Source: CBINFS01 sp966250015 (GTDB taxonomy: Bacteria; Bacteroidota; Rhodothermia; Rhodothermales; DASSAV01). Taken from it: a stretch of 64,000 nucleotides of DNA. The first letter of the stretch is position 1, and the number at the start of each line of letters is the position of its first letter. The stretch lies in assembly GCA_966250015.1 (NCBI GenBank), contig CBINFS010000019.1:1-64000 (forward strand). The letters run 5' to 3'. Made by a program: the position numbers and the translations under genes. Positions 17,733 through 27,072 of this stretch are shown here, piece after piece. The notes under the pieces were generated by a model. The model did not search any database and was not told the DNA's origin. It worked only from the letters and a program-made list of their open reading frames with translations.

Positions 17733-19568
17733 ATGCAGCATCACAACCTTAGAAATATTGCCATCGTTGCCCACGTCGACCACGGCAAGACCACGCTCGT
17801 CGACGCTATGCTCTGGCAGAGTGGCACCTTTCGCGCCAACCAGGAAGTCCGCGAGCGTGTGATGGACTCGATGGACCTCGAGCGCGAAAAGGGCATCACG
17901 ATCATGGCCAAAAACACGGCCATCCACTACGGGGACGTCAAAATCAACATCGTCGACACACCGGGGCACGCCGATTTCGGGGGCGAAGTCGAGCGCACGC
18001 TCCGGATGGTCGACGGCATCATGCTACTGGTCGACGCGGCGGAAGGCCCGCTGCCGCAGACGCGGTTCGTATTGCAGAAGGCGCTTCAGTTGGGGCTTCC
18101 CGCAATCGTCATCATCAACAAGATCGACCGTCAGGATGCCCGATCGAGCGACGTGCTCGACGAGATCTACGACCTGTTCATCGACCTCGACGCCACTGAA
18201 GAACAGATCGAATTTCCCGTGCTTTACGCGGTTGCGCGGGACGGCAAATGCACGACCGACCTCGACGCGCCGCTGACCGACCTCCGTCCGCTCTTCGAGG
18301 CGATCGTCCGCCACCTGCCAGCGCCCACCGGCGATCCCGAGGCGTCGTTGCAGGTGCTCGTGACGAACGTACAACCCGACCAGTACCTCGGCCCGCTCGC
18401 CATCGGCCGGGTGATGCAGGGCACGCTGCGCAACAAGCAGCCGGTGACTTTATGCCACCGCGACGGAAGGCAAAGCTCCGCAACCGTGACGGCCCTGTTC
18501 GAATACGAAGGCCTCCAGCGCGTCAACACGGACGAGGCGGGACCGGGCGACATCGTCGCCATCGCCGGAATGTCGGGTATCGGGCTCGGCGAAAGCATTG
18601 CCGCTGCCGAAAATCCGGAGCCGCTGCCGCCGGTGCGCGTCGACGAGCCGACGATCTCGATGGAGTTCCGGATCAACGACTCCCCGTTTTCGGGACGTGA
18701 AGGCCAGTACGTGACGTCGCGAAACCTGCGCGACCGGTTGATGAAAGAGGCTGAGAACAACCTCGCCATCCGCATCGAGGAAACCGATTCGCCGGACCGG
18801 TTCATCGCCTTCGGCCGGGGTGAGCTCCAGATGGCGATCCTGATCGAGCAGATGCGCCGGGAAGGCTACGAGTTTGCGGTTGGCATGCCCCAGGTGTTGA
18901 CCCGGGAGGTGGAAGGCAAGCTCTACGAGCCGTACGAGCGCGCACTGATCGACGTACCAGAGGACTTCATGGGGGTCGTCGTCCAGAAGCTCGGCATGCG
19001 ACGGGGGATCATGACGAAGATGGTCAACCACGGAAGCGGGCGCGTGCGGCTCGAGTTTGAGATCCCGAGCCGGGGGCTGATCGGCTACCGGACCGAGTTC
19101 ATGACGGACACGAAGGGAACTGGGCTCCTCACGCACCTCTTTGACCGTTTCCGGCCGTGGGCCGGCGAGATCGTCCACCGCACGTCGGGTGCGCTCGTCG
19201 CGGATCGGCCCGGCCGGGTAACGCCGTACGCCATCGTGAACCTCCAGGAGCGCGGGGAGCTGTTCGTGGGACCCAACGAAGAGGTGTATGCGGGCATGAT
19301 TGTCGGGGAGAACAGCCGCGACGCCGACCTGGACGTCAACATCACCAAGGAAAAGAAGCTGACGAACATGCGGGCGTCGACCGCGGAATCGTTCGAAAAG
19401 CTCGTCCCGCCGAGGCGCATGTCGCTCGAAGAGTTGATCGAGTTCGTGCGGGAGGACGAATTGATCGAGGTTACGCCGAAGGCGTTCCGGCTCAGGAAGC
19501 GGCTCCTCGACGCCAACGAGCGGAAACGGCACGCGCTGGGGCAGAGGGCCAGAAGCGAAGCGGCTTAA
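17733..19568 (+). CDS. typA: Ribosome-associated GTPase TypA/BipA
   Basis: 611 residues. GTP-binding motifs AHVDHGKTT, VDTPGHADFGGEVER and NKIDRQDAR lie in the first 130 residues, followed by the domain II beta-barrel, EF-G-like domains III and V (RGELQMAILIEQMRREGYEF; VNHGSGRVRLEFEIPSRGLIGYR) and the BipA-specific C-terminal domain. It binds 70S ribosomes and helps subunit assembly, notably at low temperature. Its stop codon overlaps by four bases with the stop of the convergent co-chaperone gene. Confidence 0.96.
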   Translation: MQHHNLRNIAIVAHVDHGKTTLVDAMLWQSGTFRANQEVRERVMDSMDLEREKGITIMAKNTAIHYGDVKINIVDTPGHADFGGEVERTLRMVDGIMLLVDAAEGPLPQTRFVLQKALQLGLPAIVIINKIDRQDARSSDVLDEIYDLFIDLDATEEQIEFPVLYAVARDGKCTTDLDAPLTDLRPLFEAIVRHLPAPTGDPEASLQVLVTNVQPDQYLGPLAIGRVMQGTLRNKQPVTLCHRDGRQSSATVTALFEYEGLQRVNTDEAGPGDIVAIAGMSGIGLGESIAAAENPEPLPPVRVDEPTISMEFRINDSPFSGREGQYVTSRNLRDRLMKEAENNLAIRIEETDSPDRFIAFGRGELQMAILIEQMRREGYEFAVGMPQVLTREVEGKLYEPYERALIDVPEDFMGVVVQKLGMRRGIMTKMVNHGSGRVRLEFEIPSRGLIGYRTEFMTDTKGTGLLTHLFDRFRPWAGEIVHRTSGALVADRPGRVTPYAIVNLQERGELFVGPNEEVYAGMIVGENSRDADLDVNITKEKKLTNMRASTAESFEKLVPPRRMSLEELIEFVREDELIEVTPKAFRLRKRLLDANERKRHALGQRARSEAA

Positions 19569-20521
19569 TTTATAATACCTGCTTCACGTGCCGCCTTTTC
19601 GATCGTCTTTGCCTGCTCGGGTGTGAGCTTGGGAATGACGATCCGGACTTCGACGTAGAGGTCTCCCTGGCCTTTTTCGGTTTCGACGCCCTGGCCTTTC
19701 AGGCGGAACTTGTCTCCGGGCTGCGTGCCTTTTGGGACGTTCAGCTTGATCGTGTTCCCGTAGGCGTTCGTCAGGCTGACGGTCTTGCCCGTCATCGCCT
19801 CGAGGGCATTGACGGTGACGGTCGTGTAGAGGTCGTCTCCCTCCCGGCGAAAGTTTGGATGGGGATCAACCTGGAACGTGACGAGCAAATCGCCGCGGCG
19901 GCCTCCGGACCCCACGTTGCCGTGCCCCTTGAGCCGGATCTTGAACCCCGAACGGACTCCTTTCGGAATGCGCAGCCTGACCACTTCGCCGCTGGGGAGC
20001 CTGACCTCAGTTTTCCCGCCCTGAAGGGCCTGGTCGAAGCTGATCCGCAGGTCCGTGCTGACGTTGAGATTCTGGCCGTTCGGCCTGCGCGCCCGAACGA
20101 ACGGCTCCTCAGCGGGCCCGCCGGCGCCACCACCGCCGAAGAACCGGCTGAAAATGTCGCTGAATCCTCCGCCGAAAAGGTCGTCCACACCTAAACCCGG
20201 ACCGCCCCGGCTCGATTCGAAGCGGACGTAGCTCCCGTCGGGAGCCCTGTAATACCGTTGCCCCGAGCTGGTGCTGAAACCCTCGCCCATCTGACCGAAC
20301 GGATTTTTCCGCATCCGGTCGTACTGTTTCCTTTTTTCCGGGTCCGATAATGTATCGTAGGCTTCCTGGACTTCCTTGAAACGTTCTTCCGCACCCGGGG
20401 TGTCGGGATTCCGGTCGGGATGGTATTTCCGGGCCAGCTTCCGGTACTGCTTCTTGATCTCGTCTTGCGACGCCCCCTCGCTGACCCCAAGGACCTTATA
20501 ATAATCCTTAACCTGAGGCAT
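19565..20521 (-). CDS. CbpA-type DnaJ co-chaperone
   Basis: 318 residues. The N-terminal J domain (1-70) contains YYKVLGV and the HPD motif in KYHPDRNPDTPG. A Gly/Phe-rich linker (GGGFSDIFSRFFGGGGAGG) and two DnaJ C-terminal beta domains follow (LRISFDQALQGGKTEVRLPSGEVV; NALEAMTGKTVSLTNAYGNT). The cysteine-rich zinc region of canonical DnaJ is absent, which puts it with CbpA/class B co-chaperones of DnaK. It is divergent from the biotin carboxylase gene. Confidence 0.93.
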   Translation of the reverse strand: MPQVKDYYKVLGVSEGASQDEIKKQYRKLARKYHPDRNPDTPGAEERFKEVQEAYDTLSDPEKRKQYDRMRKNPFGQMGEGFSTSSGQRYYRAPDGSYVRFESSRGGPGLGVDDLFGGGFSDIFSRFFGGGGAGGPAEEPFVRARRPNGQNLNVSTDLRISFDQALQGGKTEVRLPSGEVVRLRIPKGVRSGFKIRLKGHGNVGSGGRRGDLLVTFQVDPHPNFRREGDDLYTTVTVNALEAMTGKTVSLTNAYGNTIKLNVPKGTQPGDKFRLKGQGVETEKGQGDLYVEVRIVIPKLTPEQAKTIEKAAREAGIIN

Positions 20522-20686
20522 AATGGCCTGCCTGATACGTTATCTTCTACCCAGTTTCTCGTTAGCCCGGGCTATCTTTCTGAAACGGAGCGTCTTTCCA
20601 CTTGTTGCGGCTCCGGCCCTGACAGCTTGCAAATGTTCATACGGCGCCGGAGCACATATTGTGCCAGTGACGAAGTTGACAGAGGT

Positions 20687-22201
20687 ATGGAGAAGGCAGA
20701 CATCCGCAGGCTCTTGATTGCCAACCGGGGCGAGATTGCCGTTCGCATCATCCGAACGTGCCGGGAGCTGGGCATCGAGACGGTGGCGGTGTTCAGCGAG
20801 GCGGATCGAACGGCGCCGCACGTGCGTCTGGCTGACCAGGCGCACCCGATCGGCGCCGCGCCTTCCGAGGCTTCGTACCTCAACGTGGAGGCTATCCTCG
20901 ACGCTGCCCGCAAGAGCGGCGCCGACGCCGTTCACCCCGGATACGGCTTTCTCTCCGAAAATGCAGATTTTGCGGAAGCGTGTATCGAGGCCGGGCTGCG
21001 TTTCGTGGGGCCGTCGCCGGAGGTCATCCGGTTGATGGGCGACAAATCGGAAGCCCGCAAACACGTGCGTGCGGCGGGAATCCCGGTCGTACCCGGCACC
21101 GAGGAACCCGTGACCGACGACGCAGACGCTACGGCTCAGGCAGCTCAAATCGGCTTTCCGGTCCTGATCAAGGCGGCGGCGGGCGGGGGTGGCAAGGGGA
21201 TGCGGCTGGTCGAAGAGCCGAAGGACCTGGCGACAGCCCTGAAGGCCGCACGCAGCGAAGCACAGACCGCGTTTGGCGACGACCGGGTTTTCCTCGAAAA
21301 GTACCTGCGCCGGCCGCGGCACGTCGAGTTTCAGATCATGGCCGACACGCACGGAAACGTTGTTCACGTGTTCGAGCGTGAATGCTCGATCCAGCGCCGC
21401 CACCAGAAGGTCATCGAGGAGGCGCCGTCGACGGCGCTATCGCCGGACCTGCGCCGGAAAATGGGAGAAGCGGCCGTGGCGGTGGCGCGGTCCTGCGGGT
21501 ACACCAACACCGGAACGATCGAGTTTCTGGTCGACGAGGACCTCAACTTCTACTTCATTGAGGTCAACGCGAGGCTCCAGGTGGAGCACCCGGTGACGGA
21601 ATGGATAACGGGCATCGACCTCGTCGCCGAGCAGATCCGCATCGCCCGGGGCGAGCCGTTGTCTTTTACGCAGACGGATCTGGCAATCAACGGGCACGCC
21701 ATCGAATGCCGGGTGTTTGCCGAGGACCCGAACAACGGGTTCCTGCCCGACCCCGGTACGCTGATCCGCCACGCCGCGCCCTCGGGGTTCGGCGTTCGCG
21801 TCGACGCCGGCATCGAAGAGGGTGGACAGGTGCAGCTTCACTACGACCCGCTCGTTTCCAAGGTGATCGCGTGGGGCCGGACACGCGACGAAGCCCGCAG
21901 GCGCATGATTCGGGCCCTGGACGAGTATGAGATCGCCGGAATCCACACGACAATCCCCTTCTGCCGCTTCGTCCTGGAGCACCCGGCGTTCCGGAGCGGG
22001 GATCTCTCCACGCACTTCGTCGAAGAGCACTTCAGCCCCGGGACGGTGGAAAACACCGATCCCGAGGAGGACAAAATTGCAGCGCTCGCCGGCGCCCTGC
22101 TGCAGGAGCATGCACGCGCCATGAAGACGCCTGATTGGGCCACGCAGCCAGCTCGGAACGTTGGAACGAGCCGCTGGGTAACCAACCGCCGCCAGTGGTG
22201 A
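20687..22201 (+). CDS. accC: Biotin carboxylase (AccC-like)
   Basis: 504 residues. N-terminal domain RLLIANRGEIAVRIIRTCRELGI, ATP-grasp loop KAAAGGGGKGMRLV, catalytic FIEVNARLQVEHPVTEWITGIDLV, and the C-terminal biotin carboxylase domain ending near residue 450. The last 50 residues are a low-complexity tail with no biotinyl motif. It carboxylates biotin on a carrier protein, for acetyl-CoA or propionyl-CoA carboxylase. No biotin carrier or carboxyltransferase gene is adjacent. The frame is open far upstream (to 20420, over the co-chaperone gene), but the ATG at 20687 is preceded by AGAGG and begins where the family begins. Confidence 0.93.
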   Translation: MEKADIRRLLIANRGEIAVRIIRTCRELGIETVAVFSEADRTAPHVRLADQAHPIGAAPSEASYLNVEAILDAARKSGADAVHPGYGFLSENADFAEACIEAGLRFVGPSPEVIRLMGDKSEARKHVRAAGIPVVPGTEEPVTDDADATAQAAQIGFPVLIKAAAGGGGKGMRLVEEPKDLATALKAARSEAQTAFGDDRVFLEKYLRRPRHVEFQIMADTHGNVVHVFERECSIQRRHQKVIEEAPSTALSPDLRRKMGEAAVAVARSCGYTNTGTIEFLVDEDLNFYFIEVNARLQVEHPVTEWITGIDLVAEQIRIARGEPLSFTQTDLAINGHAIECRVFAEDPNNGFLPDPGTLIRHAAPSGFGVRVDAGIEEGGQVQLHYDPLVSKVIAWGRTRDEARRRMIRALDEYEIAGIHTTIPFCRFVLEHPAFRSGDLSTHFVEEHFSPGTVENTDPEEDKIAALAGALLQEHARAMKTPDWATQPARNVGTSRWVTNRRQW

Positions 22202-22209
22202 AAACGGCC

Positions 22210-22872
22210 TTATCGCTTCATGGCGAGCGTGAGGCCGTCGGCGATCGGGATCATGCTGATGTAGACGCGGTCGTCGTGAAGAAGCTTGGCGTTGAGCACG
22301 CGCGTCGCCTGGGTATCCGGATCGGTTACGGACGGGTCAGCCACACGGCCGCGCCGGAAGACGTTGTCGATCGCGATCAGGCCGCCGGTGCGCACGAGCT
22401 TCAGCGCCCGTTCGTAGTAGGCGTCGTACCGCACCTTGTCGGCGTCGATGAAAGCAAAATCGAAGGTGCCTGCCTCACCCTTTTCGAGCAGCATGTCCAG
22501 CGTCTCGACGGCCGGGGCGATGTGCAGCTCGATCTTGTGATCCACGCCCGCTTCTTTCCAGTAGCGGCGCGCGATGGCGGTGTAGGCTTCGTTCACGTCG
22601 CAACCGACGACCTTCCCGTCGGGAGGAAGCGCCTGTGCGACGACGAGTGCACTGTAGCCCGTAAACACCCCCACCTCGAGCGTTTTTTTGGCCCCGATCA
22701 ACCGGACGAGCAAGGCCATTAACTGGCCTTGCTCCGGCGCTATCTGCATCGAGGCCTCCGGCAGCCGTGCGGTTTCCTCACGCAGGCGCTTGAGGACGTT
22801 CGACTCTCTGAGTGACGTAGAGAGCAGATAGTCGTACAACTGGTCGGAAAGCTTGAGCGAACGGGTTGTCAT
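22210..22872 (-). CDS. SAM-dependent O-methyltransferase (caffeoyl-CoA type)
   Basis: 220 residues of methyltransferase family 3. The SAM-binding motif TLEVGVFTGYSALVVAQALP is near residue 65, the acidic motif GCDVNEAYTAIARRYWKEAG follows, and the metal-binding FDFAFIDADKVRYDAYYERAL and IAIDNVFRRGRV segments are present. Bacterial members methylate catechol-type hydroxyls or unknown small molecules in a divalent-metal-dependent way. It converges on the biotin carboxylase gene eight bases away and its substrate cannot be inferred. Confidence 0.9.
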   Translation of the reverse strand: MTTRSLKLSDQLYDYLLSTSLRESNVLKRLREETARLPEASMQIAPEQGQLMALLVRLIGAKKTLEVGVFTGYSALVVAQALPPDGKVVGCDVNEAYTAIARRYWKEAGVDHKIELHIAPAVETLDMLLEKGEAGTFDFAFIDADKVRYDAYYERALKLVRTGGLIAIDNVFRRGRVADPSVTDPDTQATRVLNAKLLHDDRVYISMIPIADGLTLAMKR

Positions 22873-22942
22873 GATCCTGACGTCTGTGGATACCTGTTAC
22901 ACGCCGGCAAGATCAATATAACAAAAGTGCGGCCCGTACTGG

Positions 22943-23455
22943 CTATTTCAGATCGTGCAATTCGAGTACGAATCCATTTATGTCCTTGAGCAGGGTTTCG
23001 AGGCGCTCGCGGATGATTTTGGCCGGTACGTCGAAACCGAACGATTCGTCGATGCGCTGCTTGAGCCGGGCGAGATCTTCGTCTTCCACCCGGACGTAGG
23101 CCGGCGCTTTTTCAACGCCGATCAGCTTGAAGCGGACGGTATCCCCCACCTGTTTGTCGTTGTGGACTGCCACGATGGGCCGCGAGCCGGTGTTGACGGG
23201 TTGATACCGGTGAATCGAATCCAGGAGGTGATAGCTCGAGATGCCGTACGAACCGGCCAAAAGCGACGCGACGCGCCACTCGTCGCCGCCGGCCACCTCG
23301 ATCATCAAGACGGCTCCCGATCGCCTCCGGTACCCGGCATTGATCACCTCGGCGAAAAACACTTTTTGATCGTATAGCCTGTCGATGAGCTCTTCTATTT
23401 CCTCATCCGTGAGATCTTTAACGTGTACGAGTAGAAGCCTGGCGTCTTTTTCCAT
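22943..23455 (-). CDS. Conserved-looking protein of unknown function
   Basis: 170 residues, cytoplasmic, no signal or membrane segment, rich in charged residues with regular alternation of hydrophobic positions. The N-terminal half (VHVKDLTDEEIEELIDRLYDQ, then VLMIEVAGGDEWRVASLLAG) looks like an alpha/beta domain; the C-terminal half (about 105-170) has strands, then a helix rich in Arg/Glu (RIDESFGFDVPAKIIRERLETLLKDI). I do not recognise the family. It lies 70 bases upstream of the O-methyltransferase gene on the same strand and may be in one transcript with it. Codon use and composition match the neighbours. Confidence 0.7.
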   Translation of the reverse strand: MEKDARLLLVHVKDLTDEEIEELIDRLYDQKVFFAEVINAGYRRRSGAVLMIEVAGGDEWRVASLLAGSYGISSYHLLDSIHRYQPVNTGSRPIVAVHNDKQVGDTVRFKLIGVEKAPAYVRVEDEDLARLKQRIDESFGFDVPAKIIRERLETLLKDINGFVLELHDLK

Positions 23456-23713
23456 AGTATTGAAGAAAAGCGGTTAGTCAACAAACGGTACGAGATACGG
23501 AAGTCTCTCCGGTAAGTTGGAGATAAGTTGCGCGGGCGAAGACAATTTTTGACACGGTTCGCCCATACGCCGGGCGCCACCTGCAATTATCCCATCGATC
23601 CGGGAGAACCCGGGACGAGTAGCGGCATTATTCATTACGGGTAATTCAATTTGGGTAGGTTGCCGCTGGCGCTCCTTCCATCTCGACTACCCCTATAACT
23701 AACGACGTACCAT

Positions 23714-25279
23714 ATGACAAACGGACCACGGATTCTCTGGGTTGACGACGAGATCGATCTCCTTCGTCCGCACGTGCTTTTTCTCGAGACGAAAGGTTAC
23801 GACGTAACCACGGTTTCGAACGGTGCGGACGCCGTGGAGACCGTCCGACGGGAGCGTTACGACGCCATCCTGCTCGACGAGCAGATGCCGGGTATGGGTG
23901 GCCTCGAAACCCTCTCGGAAGTCAAAAAGGTCAGGCCCGAGACGCCCGTTGTCATGGTGACCAAAAGTGAGGAGGAGCACCTGATGGAGGAGGCGCTCGG
24001 TGGGCAGATCAGCGACTACCTCACCAAACCCGTCAATCCGAGCCAGATCCTGCTGACCCTCAAACGCCTTCTCGAACGTACCCGGATACTCAACGAGCGG
24101 ACCTCGCAGGACTACCTGCAGAGCTTCAACCAGATCACGATGTCGCTCATGAATCCACTCAGCCACGAGGAGTGGATCGAGCTTTATCTGAAGCTCGTGC
24201 GGTACGACGTCGAGCTGGAAGGTGACGAAGGGGCGCGCCAGATCCTCGAAGATCAGTACCACGAAGCAAACCGCGCCTTCGGCCGGTTCATAGAAGAGAA
24301 TTACACCGACTGGATCGCCGACGCCGTGAATAACCGGCGGAGTGACCGGCCGGTGCTGTCGCAAGAGGTCCTGCCCCGGTTCGTTTTTCCGGAGCTCAAG
24401 AAGAATAAGCCCGTCGTGTTTTTCCTGATCGACTGTTTGCGGTACGACCAGTGGCTCGAGTTTGAAAAGCTGTTATACCCGCTCTACGATCTGGAAAAGG
24501 CATTCCACTATTCGATCCTTCCAACGGCCACACCGTTCTCCCGCAACGCCATCTTCAGCGGCCTGTTGCCCGCGCAGATCTCGAAGCGATTCCCCCAGAT
24601 CTGGTCGGACTCGGAGGAAGACGAACACAGCCGCAATCGCAACGAAGAGCAGTTCCTCCTCGATCTGTTGCGGCGCAACCGGATCGATTTACGGCTGAAG
24701 TACGACAAACTGATCGGAACGCAGGACGGGCGCGCGTTCGCCCAGAGCGTTGCCGATCTGACGCAGTACGACCTCTCCGCCATCGTCGTCAACTTCGTCG
24801 ACATTCTGGCGCACAGCCGCTCCGATTCGGACGTGCTGAAGGAAATTGCCCCGGACGAGCGGGCCTACCGTGCACTCACCCGCACCTGGTTCGAGCATTC
24901 CTGGCTGTACCAGGCTTTTCAGGACCTCGCCGGGCTTGACGTCACCATCGTCGTCACGACCGACCACGGCGTCATCCGCAGCCTGCACCCGACGAAAGTC
25001 ATCGGCGACCGGGAGACCTCGACGGCGCTCCGGTACAAGTATGGCCGGAACCTCAAATGTGACGAGCGCCACGCCATCTTCGTGAAAAACCCCGCCGATT
25101 ACGGGCTCCCGACGGACAGCATCAATACCAACTACATCATCGCGAAAGAGGACTACTACTTCGTCTATCCGACGAACTATCATCAGTACGTCAACATGTA
25201 CCGCGATACGATGCAGCACGGTGGAGCATCGATGCAGGAGATGATCCTGCCCGTCGTGACGTTACGACCCAAGCGGTAG
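23714..25279 (+). CDS. porX: PorX-type response regulator with PglZ phosphodiesterase domain
   Basis: 521 residues. Residues 1-125 are a receiver domain with acidic pocket WVDDE, phospho-acceptor Asp55 in ILLDEQMPGMGG, and the conserved Lys in YLTKPVNPS. Residues of about 205-521 are a PglZ/alkaline phosphatase-superfamily domain: VVFFLIDCLRYDQW, the nucleophile-threonine region LPTATPFSRNAIFSGL, and TTDHGVIRSLHPTK with metal ligands. This is the PorX architecture; PorX controls type IX secretion genes in Bacteroidota, and its effector domain was reported to cleave phosphodiesters of oligonucleotides. The histidine kinase PorY is not in the window. tsaE follows 10 bases later. Confidence 0.94.
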   Translation: MTNGPRILWVDDEIDLLRPHVLFLETKGYDVTTVSNGADAVETVRRERYDAILLDEQMPGMGGLETLSEVKKVRPETPVVMVTKSEEEHLMEEALGGQISDYLTKPVNPSQILLTLKRLLERTRILNERTSQDYLQSFNQITMSLMNPLSHEEWIELYLKLVRYDVELEGDEGARQILEDQYHEANRAFGRFIEENYTDWIADAVNNRRSDRPVLSQEVLPRFVFPELKKNKPVVFFLIDCLRYDQWLEFEKLLYPLYDLEKAFHYSILPTATPFSRNAIFSGLLPAQISKRFPQIWSDSEEDEHSRNRNEEQFLLDLLRRNRIDLRLKYDKLIGTQDGRAFAQSVADLTQYDLSAIVVNFVDILAHSRSDSDVLKEIAPDERAYRALTRTWFEHSWLYQAFQDLAGLDVTIVVTTDHGVIRSLHPTKVIGDRETSTALRYKYGRNLKCDERHAIFVKNPADYGLPTDSINTNYIIAKEDYYFVYPTNYHQYVNMYRDTMQHGGASMQEMILPVVTLRPKR

Positions 25280-25289
25280 GATCGAACGG

Positions 25290-25739
25290 ATGGGGCAGGG
25301 ATCGAAACAACGAATTTTGCCGGCCGAGACAAGCTCAGCCGCGGAGACGGAAGCCGTCGGGGCCAGGCTGGCGGAGTACCTTGAGCCGCAGGCCATAGTA
25401 GCCCTCTACGGGGACCTCGGTGCGGGAAAGACCCACCTGGTGCGTGGCATCTGTACGGGGTTGGGCGTACCGCCGGAAGCCGTCAGCAGCCCGACGTTTA
25501 CGATCGTAAACGAGTACGAGGGACGCCTCCCGGTGTACCACTTCGACGCCTACCGGGTGAAGGGGCCCGAGGAGTTCTTCGAGCTCGGGTATGAGGAGTA
25601 TTTTTACGGCGACGGCATCTGCCTGATCGAGTGGCCGGAACGCGTGGAAGCGTTGTTACCCGACGACACCATCCGGCTCCGCCTCGTACACCTGGGTGAG
25701 GATCGGCGAAGGATCGAGCGGGTAGACGCCCGTCCATAA
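25290..25739 (+). CDS. tsaE: tRNA threonylcarbamoyladenosine synthesis ATPase TsaE
   Basis: 149 residues. The Walker A motif LYGDLGAGKTHLVRGI is near residue 37, SSPTFTIVNEYEG is the family motif, and FDAYRVKGPEEFFELGYEEYF with IEWPERVEALLP completes it. TsaE is the ATPase needed with TsaB and TsaD to attach threonylcarbamoyl to A37 of ANN-decoding tRNAs. Close linkage after porX suggests co-transcription; folC starts 37 bases later. Confidence 0.95.
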   Translation: MGQGSKQRILPAETSSAAETEAVGARLAEYLEPQAIVALYGDLGAGKTHLVRGICTGLGVPPEAVSSPTFTIVNEYEGRLPVYHFDAYRVKGPEEFFELGYEEYFYGDGICLIEWPERVEALLPDDTIRLRLVHLGEDRRRIERVDARP

Positions 25740-25776
25740 CAAATCGTCGCTCCCGACCGCTTTAGAGCACACCTCT

Positions 25777-27072
25777 ATGACGTACGAAGAGGCCTGCGAC
25801 TACCTTCTGTCTCTTCCGCGATTTACGGATCAGGGTGCGACTGCGTACCGGCCAGGCCTCGACCACATGATCGCGCTGATGGAGGCCATGGGAAATCCCC
25901 ATCGGCGGTTCGAGAGCATTCACGTAGCCGGCACCAACGGAAAAGGGTCGACGGTTTCGTTCATTGCCGCCATTGCGGCTTCTGCCGGTCTGCGTGTCGG
26001 GCTCCACACGTCGCCCCATCTGTTTCGGATTACGGAGCGGATGCGCATCAACGGCCGGCCGGCGCCCGATGCATGGCTCAGCCAGGCGGTAGAACGGTAC
26101 AGGTCCGTTTTTGAATCCGTTAAGCCGAGCTTTTTCGAGGCGACAGTCGCGCTCAGCTTCCTGTACTTCGCCGAACAAAAGGTCGATCTGGCGGTCGTCG
26201 AAGTGGGGATGGGGGGCCGTCTGGACGCCACAAACGTGATCCTGCCGCGCCTGTCGGCCATCACGTCGATCGATCTGGACCACACCGAGTTTCTCGGGAA
26301 CAGCCTTCCCGAGATCGCACGAGAGAAGGCCGGCATCATCAAAGACGGCATTCCCGTCGTGACGTCCGCCGAACAGCCCGAAGTGATGCGGGAAATCCGT
26401 GAGATTGCACGGCAACGTGGGTCACCATTTGCTGCCGTGTTGGAAGAGATTCAGGTAACCGACGTCGTACAGGAGGCCGACGGGCTCGTGATGGACGTGC
26501 GGACACCGGTTCGCGATTACCCGTCGCTACGGGTCGGTCTGCCTGGGCCGCACCAGCAGAAGAATGCATTGCTCGCTCTCCGGGCGGCAGAGATCGCGAT
26601 AATTCCGGCCCCTGAGGCGGTTTATGAGGGGTTGGCGAACGCAAGGATACTCTCAGGATTGAGAGGCCGGCTGGAGGTGATCCAAAAGGAACCGCTTGTT
26701 ATTGTTGACGTTTCACATAATCCAGAAGGGTTGAGTGCTGCGTTAAAGTACGCGCTCGACCAAGCAGAAAGGCGTAAGGGCCGGCTCTTCGTTCTCTTTG
26801 GCGCCATGCGAGACAAGGACGTCTCCCGCATGGCCGCTTTGCTCGCCCGATTGACTGCCGCTATTTTCCTCGTGTCTATCCGCTCCGAACGGGCGCTTCG
26901 TACCGACGAGCTTTCGGCCATCCTGGCCGCAGAAGATGTGGTCGTAGTGGGCAGCGGGACGACCGCTGAGGGCCTTTCCTGGTTCAACCGCACCGCCTCC
27001 TTCGGCGACGTCCTCCTGATCACCGGGTCGCATCAGGTAGTGAGCGGTTTACCGGAAGAAATGTTCACCTGA
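25777..27072 (+). CDS. folC: Folylpolyglutamate / dihydrofolate synthase
   Basis: 431 residues of the Mur-ligase-like family. ATP loop IHVAGTNGKGSTVSFIAAIA is near residue 48, VEVGMGGRLDATNVI and TSIDLDHTEFLGNSLPEIAREKAGIIK form the core, and the C-terminal domain carries VDVSHNPEGLSAAL. FolC adds glutamate to (dihydro)pteroate and folates. Length and motifs are ordinary. Confidence 0.95.
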   Translation: MTYEEACDYLLSLPRFTDQGATAYRPGLDHMIALMEAMGNPHRRFESIHVAGTNGKGSTVSFIAAIAASAGLRVGLHTSPHLFRITERMRINGRPAPDAWLSQAVERYRSVFESVKPSFFEATVALSFLYFAEQKVDLAVVEVGMGGRLDATNVILPRLSAITSIDLDHTEFLGNSLPEIAREKAGIIKDGIPVVTSAEQPEVMREIREIARQRGSPFAAVLEEIQVTDVVQEADGLVMDVRTPVRDYPSLRVGLPGPHQQKNALLALRAAEIAIIPAPEAVYEGLANARILSGLRGRLEVIQKEPLVIVDVSHNPEGLSAALKYALDQAERRKGRLFVLFGAMRDKDVSRMAALLARLTAAIFLVSIRSERALRTDELSAILAAEDVVVVGSGTTAEGLSWFNRTASFGDVLLITGSHQVVSGLPEEMFT

